From NCBI RefSeq assembly GCF_018406645.1, contig NZ_AP024546.1, forward strand, positions 2,046,001-2,110,000: a DNA stretch of 64,000 nt. Reading direction: 5' to 3'. The position numbers and the translations under genes were made by a program. Source of the stretch: Lysobacter helvus (GTDB lineage Bacteria; Pseudomonadota; Gammaproteobacteria; Xanthomonadales; Xanthomonadaceae). The notes under the pieces are model-generated. The model worked only from the letters and a program-made list of their open reading frames with translations, searched no databases and was not told the origin of the DNA. Below, piece by piece: positions 1 through 7,988 of this stretch (its first letter is position 1; every line of letters starts with the position of its first letter).

Positions 1-36
1 GTAATCGTCGCAACGCTTCACGCGTGCACACACGGG

Positions 37-63
37 AAAGCCCGCAGCGATGCGGGCTTTTTC
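37..63 (+). terminator. Intrinsic terminator, possibly bidirectional
   Basis: A perfect 10-bp stem (aaagcccgca / tgcgggcttt) closes a GCGA loop and is followed by a T run on the plus strand. It would end transcription of a gene to the left of the window. It also lies just past the stop of the POT transporter on the minus strand, where the T run is weaker. Confidence 0.8.
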
Positions 64-1798
64 ATTTGACCCCGTGCATCCACCGTTTCAGGAACACGAA
101 CGTCAGCAACAGGAACGCGCCCGCCGACACGAGGCCGATGATCCACATCAGCTCGAACAGGTGCGCGTACTTGGCCGCCGCGGCAACGGCATCGATCGCG
201 CCGCTTTCCGGGATGTCGATCGACGCCAGCTTCCCGAACTGCGCCGCCAGCACTTCCGAATATGCCGTCGCCAGCCAGAAGCCGCCCATCATCAGGCCGA
301 CGACCTGCGCGACCGACAGCTGCGTCACCGCTGAAAGACCGATCGGCGACAGGCACATCTCGCCGATTTCCAGCAGCAGGTAAGCCAGCACCAGCCACCA
401 CACGCTTGCCATCGCGCCGGTCGCGGCGACGTGCTGCGTGGCCTGCAGCAACGGCAGGAACGCCAGCGCCGCGAACAACAACCCGAACACGCTCTTCAGC
501 GGCTTGCTCGGATTCATGCCGCGCTTCTCCAGCCATGGCCACAGCCACGCGAAGAAGGGCGAGAGGATCACGACGAAGAACGAACCAAGGAACGTGAGCG
601 AACCCGCCGTCTGCGGCACCAGGATCACGTCGCGGAAACACGCCACCGCCATCGCGAGCGCCAGCACGATCACCGCGGTGGTCGCCAGCGCGTGGTTGCC
701 GCGGTCGCTCGCCTTCAACGCGATCACGATGCCGATCGGCGTGCCCGCCATCAGGTACACCGACCACGGCACCGTGCCGCTGGCGTCGCTGACCATCGAC
801 GGGAACATGTCCTTCGTCATCAGGCGATCGGTGAAGGTGAGCCACGACCCGTAGGTCTGCTCGTACAAGGTGAAGAACACCAGCACCGCCAGGATGATCA
901 CGATCAGCGCGAACATCTGCTGGCGCTGCACGCGATCGCAGCGCGCCACCAGGTACCAGGCGAACCACGCGAGGAACACCGCGGCCACCACGTGCATCGC
1001 GTTTTCCACCGTGGCCGTGCGCTGGATCAGCTGCCACACCACCGCCACGCCCGCGAACGACCCCAGGTAGATCCACCACTCGCGTGGCAACCCACCCACG
1101 CGTTCGCGCAACGCGACCGGATCGCGCGGCTCCGCGTGGCCATGCAGGTACTTCTGTCCCCACAGGAACATCGCCAGGCCCGCCACCATGCCGATGCCCG
1201 CTGCGCCGAACCCGTACTTCCACCCGTAGGTCTCGCCGAGGAACGCGCAGATCAAGCCGGCGAACAACCCGCCAACGTTGATGCCCGCATAGAACAAGGT
1301 GAATCCGGAATCGCGCCGCGGATCATCGTCCGCGTACAGCTTGCCGACGATGGTGGAGATGTTCGGCTTCAAAAAGCCTACGCCCATGATGATCAGCGCG
1401 AGCGAGAGGTAGAACACCTGCAGCGCGCCTTCGTCGCGCACGACCACGCCGTTCACCAGTCGGGCGTCCTGGCCTTCGAACGCCATGCCGAAATGCCCGA
1501 GGCACAACAGCACGCCGCCGAGCACCACGGCCTTGCGCATCCCGAGCCAGCGATCCGCCAGCAGGCCGCCGATCACGGGCACCGCGTACACGAGCCCGCC
1601 GTATGCGCCGATCAATTCGTAGCCCGCGTCGTCGTTGAAGCGGTGGTGCTTCAGCAAATAGAGCAGCAGCAACGCCTTCATCCCGTAGAAGGAGAAGCGC
1701 TCCCACATCTCGGTGAAGAAGCAGACGAACACCCCCTTCGGGTGCCCCATGAAGTCCTCGCTGCGCGGGATGTCGGTGAAGGCGGTGACTGCGGACAC
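62..1798 (-). CDS. POT-family proton-dependent di/tripeptide symporter
   Basis: Inner-membrane major-facilitator protein of the POT/PTR2 family, which imports di- and tripeptides with protons. The first transmembrane segment carries the family motif ExxERF (FFTEMWERF, Glu30, Glu33, Arg34), known in this family to couple proton and peptide binding. About 578 residues with many hydrophobic helices, a normal length. I chose GTG at 1798, which has a GGAG ribosome site about 9 bases upstream; ATG at 1750 is possible but leaves almost nothing before the first helix. It is divergent from an oligopeptide transporter, so the 158-bp gap at 1799-1956 probably holds two promoters; I see no clear hexamers there. 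The exact substrate range cannot be read from the sequence. Confidence 0.9.
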   Translation of the reverse strand: MSAVTAFTDIPRSEDFMGHPKGVFVCFFTEMWERFSFYGMKALLLLYLLKHHRFNDDAGYELIGAYGGLVYAVPVIGGLLADRWLGMRKAVVLGGVLLCLGHFGMAFEGQDARLVNGVVVRDEGALQVFYLSLALIIMGVGFLKPNISTIVGKLYADDDPRRDSGFTLFYAGINVGGLFAGLICAFLGETYGWKYGFGAAGIGMVAGLAMFLWGQKYLHGHAEPRDPVALRERVGGLPREWWIYLGSFAGVAVVWQLIQRTATVENAMHVVAAVFLAWFAWYLVARCDRVQRQQMFALIVIILAVLVFFTLYEQTYGSWLTFTDRLMTKDMFPSMVSDASGTVPWSVYLMAGTPIGIVIALKASDRGNHALATTAVIVLALAMAVACFRDVILVPQTAGSLTFLGSFFVVILSPFFAWLWPWLEKRGMNPSKPLKSVFGLLFAALAFLPLLQATQHVAATGAMASVWWLVLAYLLLEIGEMCLSPIGLSAVTQLSVAQVVGLMMGGFWLATAYSEVLAAQFGKLASIDIPESGAIDAVAAAAKYAHLFELMWIIGLVSAGAFLLLTFVFLKRWMHGVK

Positions 1799-1956
1799 GC
1801 GAGGCGACTCCGTGGGCGGCGTGGCCGGAGCATACCCTCGGCGCCCGCAAAGCCCCGCCCCGGCTGGACTTGGGGCCGGCCCCCGGCGTAGGGTTGGCCG
1901 CGCTTTTCGAACCAACCTGCGGACCGTGCGTCCGCGTCCTGCGAGGATCACGCCCC

Positions 1957-3957
1957 GTGTCCCAACCCGCCACGCCCGGCCTCGCGCCGCGCAACGAATT
2001 CACCCTGCGCGCCCTGGTCCTGGGCGTCGTCATCACCCTGGCGTTCACCGCCGCCAACGTGTTCTTCGGCCTGAAGGCGGGCCTGACGTTCGCCACGTCC
2101 ATCCCGGCGGCCGTGATTTCGATGGCGCTGCTGCGCAACTTCAAGGGCGCGACCATCCAGGAAAACAACATCGTGCAGACGGTGGCCTCGGCCGCCGGCA
2201 CCTTGTCGTCGATCATCTTCGTGCTGCCGGGCCTGGTGATCATCGGCTGGTGGACGGGCTTCCCGTACTGGGCCTCGTTCGCCATCTGCGCGCTCGGCGG
2301 CATCCTGGGCGTGATGTATTCGATCCCGCTGCGCCGCGCGCTGGTCACCAACTCCGACCTGCCGTATCCCGAAGGCGTGGCATGCGCGGAAGTGCTCAAG
2401 GTCGGCAGCCCCGGTGCGGAAGGCACCAAGCACGGCGCCGAGGAAAGCCGCGCCGGCTTGCTGGCGGTGGTGTGGGGCGCGGTGGTCGCGTCGGCGTTCG
2501 CGCTGATCGTGGCGACGCGCGTGTTCGCCAGCGACGTGAAGAGTTACTTCAAGGTCGGCGAGAACGGCGTGTCCGGGTTCGACTTCGCGCTGTCGATGGC
2601 GTTGTTCGCGGTGGGCCACCTCGTCGGGCTGTGGGTGGGCCTGGCGATGCTGCTCGGCGCGCTGATCGGCTGGGTGTGGGGCGTGCCGCATTTCTCCGCG
2701 CTCGTGCCCGGCACCGGCGGCCTGGAAGACATCGCGGGCGCGACGTGGAGCGCGAAGGTGCGCTTCGTCGGCGCGGGCACCATCGGTGTCGCGGCCATCT
2801 GGACACTCGGTAAGCTCGTGAAGCCGGTGGTCAGCGGCCTGGCCTCGGCGATGCACGCCAGCCGCGTGCGCGCCGCCGGCAACCTCGCCACGCTGCCGCG
2901 CACCGAACACGACATCCCGATCACCGTGGTCGGCATGATCATGGCCGCGTGCTTCGTGCCGATCGCCTTCCTGCTGGTGCACTTCAGCAACGAGACCGGA
3001 CTGGGATCGGTCACGCCGGCGCTCGTCATCGGCGGCCTGCTCTACATCGTGGTCATGAGCTTCCTGGTCTCCACCGTGTGCGGCTACATGGCGGGCCTGA
3101 TCGGGTCGTCCAACTCGCCGCTGTCCGGCATCGGCATCCTGGTGGTGATCGGTGCGGCGCTGCTGCTGGTGTACGGCATCAAGCCGATGCTGGAACCGGG
3201 GCACGAGAAGGGACTCGTCGCATTCGCGCTGTTCGTCACCGCGGTGGTGTTCACCGTGGCCGCGATCGCGAACAACAACCTGCAGGACCTCAAGACCGGC
3301 CAGCTCGTCGACGCCACGCCATCCGCGCAGCAGTGGGCGCTGATCGTCGGCGTGATCGCGGGCTCGGCGGTGATCCCGCCGGTGCTGTCGATCGTCAACA
3401 AGGCCTACGGCTTCACCGGCGCGCCGGGCGTGGATCCCGCGCATGCGCTCGCCGCGCCGCAGGCCGGCCTGATCTCCGCGCTCGCGCAGGGCGTGATCGA
3501 AAACAACATCGACTGGTCGCTGATCGGCATCGGTGCGGCGATCGGCGTGGCGTTGATCATCATCGACGCGGTGCTGCGCCATACGACGAAGTCCGCGCAC
3601 CTGGCGCCGCTCGCCGTGGGCCTGGGCATCTACCTGCCGACGTCGGCCACGCTGATGGTGGTGGTGGGTGCGGTGATCGGGGCGATCTACGACAAGCGCG
3701 CCGAACGCAGCCCGCGCCCGGAAGCCACCAAGCAACTCGGCGTGCTGCTGGCCTCCGGCATGATCGTCGGCGAAGGCCTGGTGGGCGTGCTGATCGCGGC
3801 CATCGTGGCGTTCTCCGGTTCCAACTATCCGTTGGGCCTGGTGGGCGACGACTTCGCCGCCAACTATTCGCTGTGGATCGGTGGCGTCGCGTTCGTCGCC
3901 GCCGTGTTCCTTTTGTATCGCTGGATCGAACGCATGAGCCGCAAGGTCATTGCCTGA
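1957..3957 (+). CDS. OPT-family oligopeptide transporter
   Basis: Polytopic inner-membrane protein of about 666 residues with the start typical of bacterial OPT transporters (a short tail, then the region FTLRALVLGVVI and FFGLKAGLTFATSIPAAVIS). The family takes up oligopeptides, and some members take metal-chelate complexes. The start is GTG 1957, with GAGGA about 9 bases upstream; the open frame extends further 5' but without a better site. The S9 peptidase begins 34 bases after the stop on the same strand, so the two are probably cotranscribed, which suggests uptake linked to peptide hydrolysis. Substrate preference is inferred from the neighbours only. Confidence 0.9.
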   Translation: MSQPATPGLAPRNEFTLRALVLGVVITLAFTAANVFFGLKAGLTFATSIPAAVISMALLRNFKGATIQENNIVQTVASAAGTLSSIIFVLPGLVIIGWWTGFPYWASFAICALGGILGVMYSIPLRRALVTNSDLPYPEGVACAEVLKVGSPGAEGTKHGAEESRAGLLAVVWGAVVASAFALIVATRVFASDVKSYFKVGENGVSGFDFALSMALFAVGHLVGLWVGLAMLLGALIGWVWGVPHFSALVPGTGGLEDIAGATWSAKVRFVGAGTIGVAAIWTLGKLVKPVVSGLASAMHASRVRAAGNLATLPRTEHDIPITVVGMIMAACFVPIAFLLVHFSNETGLGSVTPALVIGGLLYIVVMSFLVSTVCGYMAGLIGSSNSPLSGIGILVVIGAALLLVYGIKPMLEPGHEKGLVAFALFVTAVVFTVAAIANNNLQDLKTGQLVDATPSAQQWALIVGVIAGSAVIPPVLSIVNKAYGFTGAPGVDPAHALAAPQAGLISALAQGVIENNIDWSLIGIGAAIGVALIIIDAVLRHTTKSAHLAPLAVGLGIYLPTSATLMVVVGAVIGAIYDKRAERSPRPEATKQLGVLLASGMIVGEGLVGVLIAAIVAFSGSNYPLGLVGDDFAANYSLWIGGVAFVAAVFLLYRWIERMSRKVIA

Positions 3958-3991
3958 TCCGCCGCATTCCTTTCCTGATCGGAATTCCACC

Positions 3992-6067
3992 ATGACGCTT
4001 CGTCCCGCACTCCTCGCGCTCGCCCTCGCGGCGGCGCTTCCGTCCGTCGCCCATGCAGAACGCGGCTTCGAAGTCCGCGACCTCGCGAAACTCGATCGCG
4101 TGTCCTCGCCGGTGCTTTCGCCGGACGGCCGCAAGGTCGTGTTCGCCAAGCGCGTCGTCGACTTCGATGCCAACAAGTCGGCCACCTCGCTGTGGATCGA
4201 AGACCTGATGGCGCGCGATGCCGCACCGCCCGTGCGCCTCACGCCGGAAGGCTGGAGCGTCAACTCGCCGGACTTCGCGTCCGACGGCAGCCGCGTGTAC
4301 TTCCTCAGCGCGAAGTCGGGCTCGATGCAGCTCTACGCGATCCCCACCGCGGGCGGCGCGCCCGTGCAGCTGACCGACATCGCCGGCGATGTCGGCGGTT
4401 TCAAGGTGTCGCCCGACGGCAAGCGTGTCGCGCTGGCGGTGGAAGCGTTCGCCGACTGCAAGTCGGATTTCGCGTGCACGCAGAAGCGTTCGAAGGACGC
4501 CGAGGCGAAGAAGGCCTCGGGCAAGGTGTTCGACCGCGTCTTCATCCGCCACTGGGATGCATGGAACGAAGGCAAGCTGAACCGCGTGTTCGTCGCGCCG
4601 CTGGGCGATGGCAAGGCGAAGATTTCCACCGCCACGCTGGTCGGCGGCGACGTGATCGGCGACGTGCCGTCGCGTCCGTTCGGCGACACCGGCGAATTCG
4701 CGTGGTCGCCCGACGGCAAGTCGCTCGTGCTGTCGGCGCGCAAGTCCGATGGCCAGGAACCGTGGTCGACCAACTTCGACCTGTACCTCGTGCAGGCCGA
4801 CGGCAAGGGCGCTGCGAAGAACCTCACCGCCGCCAACAAGGCGTGGGACACCGGCCCGGTGTTCTCGAAGGACGGCAAGACGCTGTTCTATCGCGCGATG
4901 AAGCGCCCGGGCTTCGAAGCCGACCGCTTCGCGCTGATGGCGATGGACATGGCCTCGGGCAAGACGCGCGAGATCGATCCGAAGTGGGACGCCTCGGCCA
5001 ACGGCATCGCGCTGTCGGATGACGGCAAGACGATCTACACGACGGCGGAGGAACTCGGCCAGGCGCCGCTGTTCGCCGTCAACGTGGACAACGGCGAAGT
5101 GACTACGCTGGTGAAGGACGGCACGGTGTCGTCGTTCGCGATGGCCGGCCCCACGCTGGTGTACACGCGCAACACGATCCAGACCGGCGACCAGTTGTTC
5201 GCCGCGCAGCCCGATGGCAGCACGCCGCGTGCGATCACGCAGAGCGCGGGCGAGATGGTGAAGGACGTGAAGTTCGGCGAAGCGCAGCAGTTCAAGTTCG
5301 TCGGCTGGAACAACGACACCGTGTACGGCTACGTCGTGAAGCCGTGGAATTACCAGCCGGGCAAGAAGTACCCGGTGGCGTTCCTGATCCACGGCGGCCC
5401 GCAGGGCAGCTTCGGCAACGGCTGGAGCTATCGCTGGAATCCGCAGACGTACGCGGGCCAGGGCTACGCGGTGGTCATGATCGACTTCCACGGCTCCACC
5501 GGTTACGGCCAGGCGTTCACCGACGCGATCAGCCAGCATTGGGGCGATCGTCCGCTCGAAGACCTGCAGAAGGGTTGGGCCGCCGCGCAGAAGCAGTTCG
5601 ACTTCCTCGACGGCGACAAGGCGTGCGCGCTCGGCGCGTCGTACGGCGGCTTCATGGTCAACTGGATCGCCGGCAACTGGAACACGCCGTGGAAGTGCCT
5701 GGTCACGCACGACGGCGTGTTCGACCAGCGCATGATGGGTTACGCGACCGAAGAGCTGTGGTTCTCCGAATGGGAGAACGGCGGCACCGTGTTCGACAAC
5801 CCGCAAGGCTACGAGCGCTTCAACCCGGTCAACCACGTCAAGGACTGGAAGGTGCCGATGCTCGTCGTGCACGGGCAGCAGGACTTCCGCATCCCGGTGG
5901 AGCAGGGCATCGGTGCGTTCACCGCCGCGCAGCGCAAGGGCGTGCCGTCGAAGTTCCTCTACTTCCCCGACGAGAACCACTGGGTGCTCAAGCCGCAGAA
6001 CAGCGTGCTGTGGCACGACACGGTGAACGCGTGGCTGAAGCAGTACATCGGCGAAGGGTCGAAGTAA
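3992..6067 (+). CDS. S9-family prolyl oligopeptidase-like peptidase, exported
   Basis: Serine peptidase of the S9 (prolyl oligopeptidase / acylaminoacyl peptidase) family, 691 residues. The N-terminus is a clear signal peptide ending in AHA, so the enzyme should be periplasmic or secreted. The first about 400 residues carry repeated blade-like segments (SPDGR, SPDGK) of a WD40/beta-propeller. The C-terminal alpha/beta-hydrolase domain holds HGGPQ, the nucleophile motif GASYGG (Ser550), Asp631 in GQQDF and His663 in ENHW, a complete catalytic triad. The start at 3992 is set by the signal peptide. It follows the OPT transporter closely and likely supplies short peptides for the transporters upstream. 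Confidence 0.93.
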   Translation: MTLRPALLALALAAALPSVAHAERGFEVRDLAKLDRVSSPVLSPDGRKVVFAKRVVDFDANKSATSLWIEDLMARDAAPPVRLTPEGWSVNSPDFASDGSRVYFLSAKSGSMQLYAIPTAGGAPVQLTDIAGDVGGFKVSPDGKRVALAVEAFADCKSDFACTQKRSKDAEAKKASGKVFDRVFIRHWDAWNEGKLNRVFVAPLGDGKAKISTATLVGGDVIGDVPSRPFGDTGEFAWSPDGKSLVLSARKSDGQEPWSTNFDLYLVQADGKGAAKNLTAANKAWDTGPVFSKDGKTLFYRAMKRPGFEADRFALMAMDMASGKTREIDPKWDASANGIALSDDGKTIYTTAEELGQAPLFAVNVDNGEVTTLVKDGTVSSFAMAGPTLVYTRNTIQTGDQLFAAQPDGSTPRAITQSAGEMVKDVKFGEAQQFKFVGWNNDTVYGYVVKPWNYQPGKKYPVAFLIHGGPQGSFGNGWSYRWNPQTYAGQGYAVVMIDFHGSTGYGQAFTDAISQHWGDRPLEDLQKGWAAAQKQFDFLDGDKACALGASYGGFMVNWIAGNWNTPWKCLVTHDGVFDQRMMGYATEELWFSEWENGGTVFDNPQGYERFNPVNHVKDWKVPMLVVHGQQDFRIPVEQGIGAFTAAQRKGVPSKFLYFPDENHWVLKPQNSVLWHDTVNAWLKQYIGEGSK

Positions 6068-6080
6068 CCGCGCGGATGGA

Positions 6081-6674
6081 TCAAAGCGCCGGCCAGCGTT
6101 CGCGCAGGTCGGCGTCGCTGCCCGCGTAGCGATTGCGGTCGCAGCGTGCGACGCCCGGGATGTCCCGGGCGTCGTCGGTGAATTGCCACAGCGTCCAGCG
6201 GTCCCAGCCCGGCGGCACGATGGCGGACTCGCTGTATTGCGCGAGCCACAGGGCGCAGCGTTGCAGGACGGGATCCGCTTTGCCCGCGAGGCAACTCTTG
6301 AGATACGCACCGCCGTAGAGCATCGGCAGGCGGCCCGTCGCGCTTTCGATGCCCTGGATGAACGCGCGCGCCTGTGCGAGCGACATGCCGGCGCCACTTT
6401 CGAAATCCAGGCACATCACCTCCACGTCGGCAGGCGATGCGACCTGCAGGTAATGCGCGACCTGCAACGCGGGCGCATCGGCGGTGCCGAAGTGGTACGA
6501 CCCCCACCGCAAGCCTGCGCGCAGCGCATCGCTGCGGTACTGCGCGTACATCGGATCAACGCCCATCGCGCCCTGCGTGGCCTTGCCGATCGCGGCGACG
6601 ATGCCGCTGCCTGCGACACGCGCGAAATCCACCGGAGCCTGCCAGTGCGAGAGATCGATGAGGTTGTCGGTCAT
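6081..6674 (-). CDS. GH25-type lysozyme (muramidase)
   Basis: Protein of 197 residues resembling glycoside hydrolase family 25, which cuts the N-acetylmuramic acid to N-acetylglucosamine bond of peptidoglycan. Family marks are DLSHWQ near the N-terminus, the DFE catalytic signature in CLDFESG, and C-terminal LWQFTDD. No signal peptide is present. The start codon overlaps the stop of the lipase-like gene as ATGA (6671-6674), so translation is coupled. The lack of an export signal means either cytoplasmic retention, delivery by a dedicated secretion system, or release by lysis. It could be a domesticated phage endolysin, but no phage genes are nearby. Confidence 0.85.
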   Translation of the reverse strand: MTDNLIDLSHWQAPVDFARVAGSGIVAAIGKATQGAMGVDPMYAQYRSDALRAGLRWGSYHFGTADAPALQVAHYLQVASPADVEVMCLDFESGAGMSLAQARAFIQGIESATGRLPMLYGGAYLKSCLAGKADPVLQRCALWLAQYSESAIVPPGWDRWTLWQFTDDARDIPGVARCDRNRYAGSDADLRERWPAL

Positions 6675-7669
6675 GGCAGCAACGTCCGGTGTGGGGGCAC
6701 GGGAACGAGGCAGTCGCGCGGTTGCTGGCTGTCGGCGAGGCGCGCCTGCCAGGCCGCGAGCGGCATGCGCGCGAAGTCGAGCAACGCGGCATAGCTCACC
6801 GCGTGGTGGTTGCAGCCCGGCGTGTCGCGCAGGTGCACGCGCAGGCGTGTTGGATCCAGCGGCGTGATGTTGGCCAACGGCTTGAATCCATCGGGGCCGA
6901 GGTCCGGCGGCAAGTGCGGCACGAGGTCGCGCACGTTGTCGTATGCGCGATGGTCGGTGACGGCACGTGCATAGGCGGCCGCGAACGCCGCATCGCCCGG
7001 GCGCGCGGAGGCGAAGAAGCGGCCGGCGACGCGATTGGTGGTGGCGTCGTGCACCAGGTCGAGCGTGAGATAGGTGCCCAGCACCGCCCCCGCGCTGTGG
7101 CCGACGACGGTGACGGGCGCTTCGCCGATGTGGTTGCGCAAGGCTTCGGCCGCGCGGGTGGGTTGCGCGTCGCCGGTGCGCGGCACGAACGCCAGGGATT
7201 CGTACAAGTCCAGGAATCCGCCGGGCACCTTGCCGCTGTCGGGCCACGGCCCGGCGCGATGCGGGAAGAACGCATCGATTTCCCATTCGTCCGTACCGAC
7301 GGTGCCGCGCAGCAGGACGGCGTAGGCCGCGTTGCCATGCGCATCGTCGGTACGCGCGAGCACGCCATGCATCGTGGGGATGGGTGCTTTCGACGCATCG
7401 TGCAGCGGCGGGCGATCGTTGCCGACGAGATGGCCCTCGACGCGCCACTGCGCGGGCAGCGACTTCCAGTGCGGGAACGCGGGTTGCAGGTTGCGCGGCG
7501 CTGCGGCGTAGGCATCGCCGACGTCTGCCACCATCAGGATCCAGTCGGCCGCGATGCGGCGCTCGGCGTGGGACGGGGTTTCGCGTGATGCGGTGCAGGC
7601 GGTGGTGGAAAGCAGCAGCGTCGAACAGATCGCGAGCGCGATGTGCAGCGACGGACGAAAACGTGCCAT
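6671..7669 (-). CDS. Lipase-like alpha/beta-hydrolase, exported
   Basis: Protein of 332 residues. It has an N-terminal hydrophobic signal ending near STTAC; the Cys25 context is only a weak lipobox, so it may be a lipoprotein or a soluble periplasmic protein. The nucleophile elbow GHSAG (Ser192) lies in VTVVGHSAGAVLGTY, as in class 3 lipases. Possible triad partners are Asp248 (DLVPHLP) and His288 or His289 (CNHHAVSY), but these are not certain. It is the first gene of a two-gene unit with the GH25 muramidase (ATGA overlap). The start ATG has GAGGA about 6 bases upstream. Substrate unknown; esterase, phospholipase and triacylglycerol lipase are all possible. Confidence 0.75.
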   Translation of the reverse strand: MARFRPSLHIALAICSTLLLSTTACTASRETPSHAERRIAADWILMVADVGDAYAAAPRNLQPAFPHWKSLPAQWRVEGHLVGNDRPPLHDASKAPIPTMHGVLARTDDAHGNAAYAVLLRGTVGTDEWEIDAFFPHRAGPWPDSGKVPGGFLDLYESLAFVPRTGDAQPTRAAEALRNHIGEAPVTVVGHSAGAVLGTYLTLDLVHDATTNRVAGRFFASARPGDAAFAAAYARAVTDHRAYDNVRDLVPHLPPDLGPDGFKPLANITPLDPTRLRVHLRDTPGCNHHAVSYAALLDFARMPLAAWQARLADSQQPRDCLVPVPPHRTLLP

Positions 7670-7988
7670 GGCCGGGTCCTCGGAAGGGCGGCCAGCTTGG
7701 GGATCGTGTCGTGGGTCGGTGTAGCGAGTGTTCTTCGATCACGCGTCGATTGCTCCGCCCGGCGCGCTTCGGATTCGAAGCGCAAGGCATGACGATTCGT
7801 GCAATGGCGGCGTTGGCCCGCGGGGCAGATGCAATCGTGCGTCCGTAGACAAAACGCGTCGCGCGTCTGCGCGGAAAATTCTCACTACTCCCGGGCGCGT
7901 GCAGGCCGCAGGCTACGCCGCGTGGCCGTTCCGCGATCGATGGGCTGCAACGCGCAGCACCGGCGCACGCATTTCCAGGGAGCATTCG
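7670..7988. other. Intergenic region between divergent lipase and autotransporter genes
   Basis: About 319 bases separate the lipase gene (minus) from the autotransporter gene (plus). Both promoters must lie here, but I cannot pick convincing -35/-10 pairs. The upstream in-frame extension of the autotransporter reading frame through this stretch is not supported by a ribosome site. No RNA gene or repeat is seen. Confidence 0.5.
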
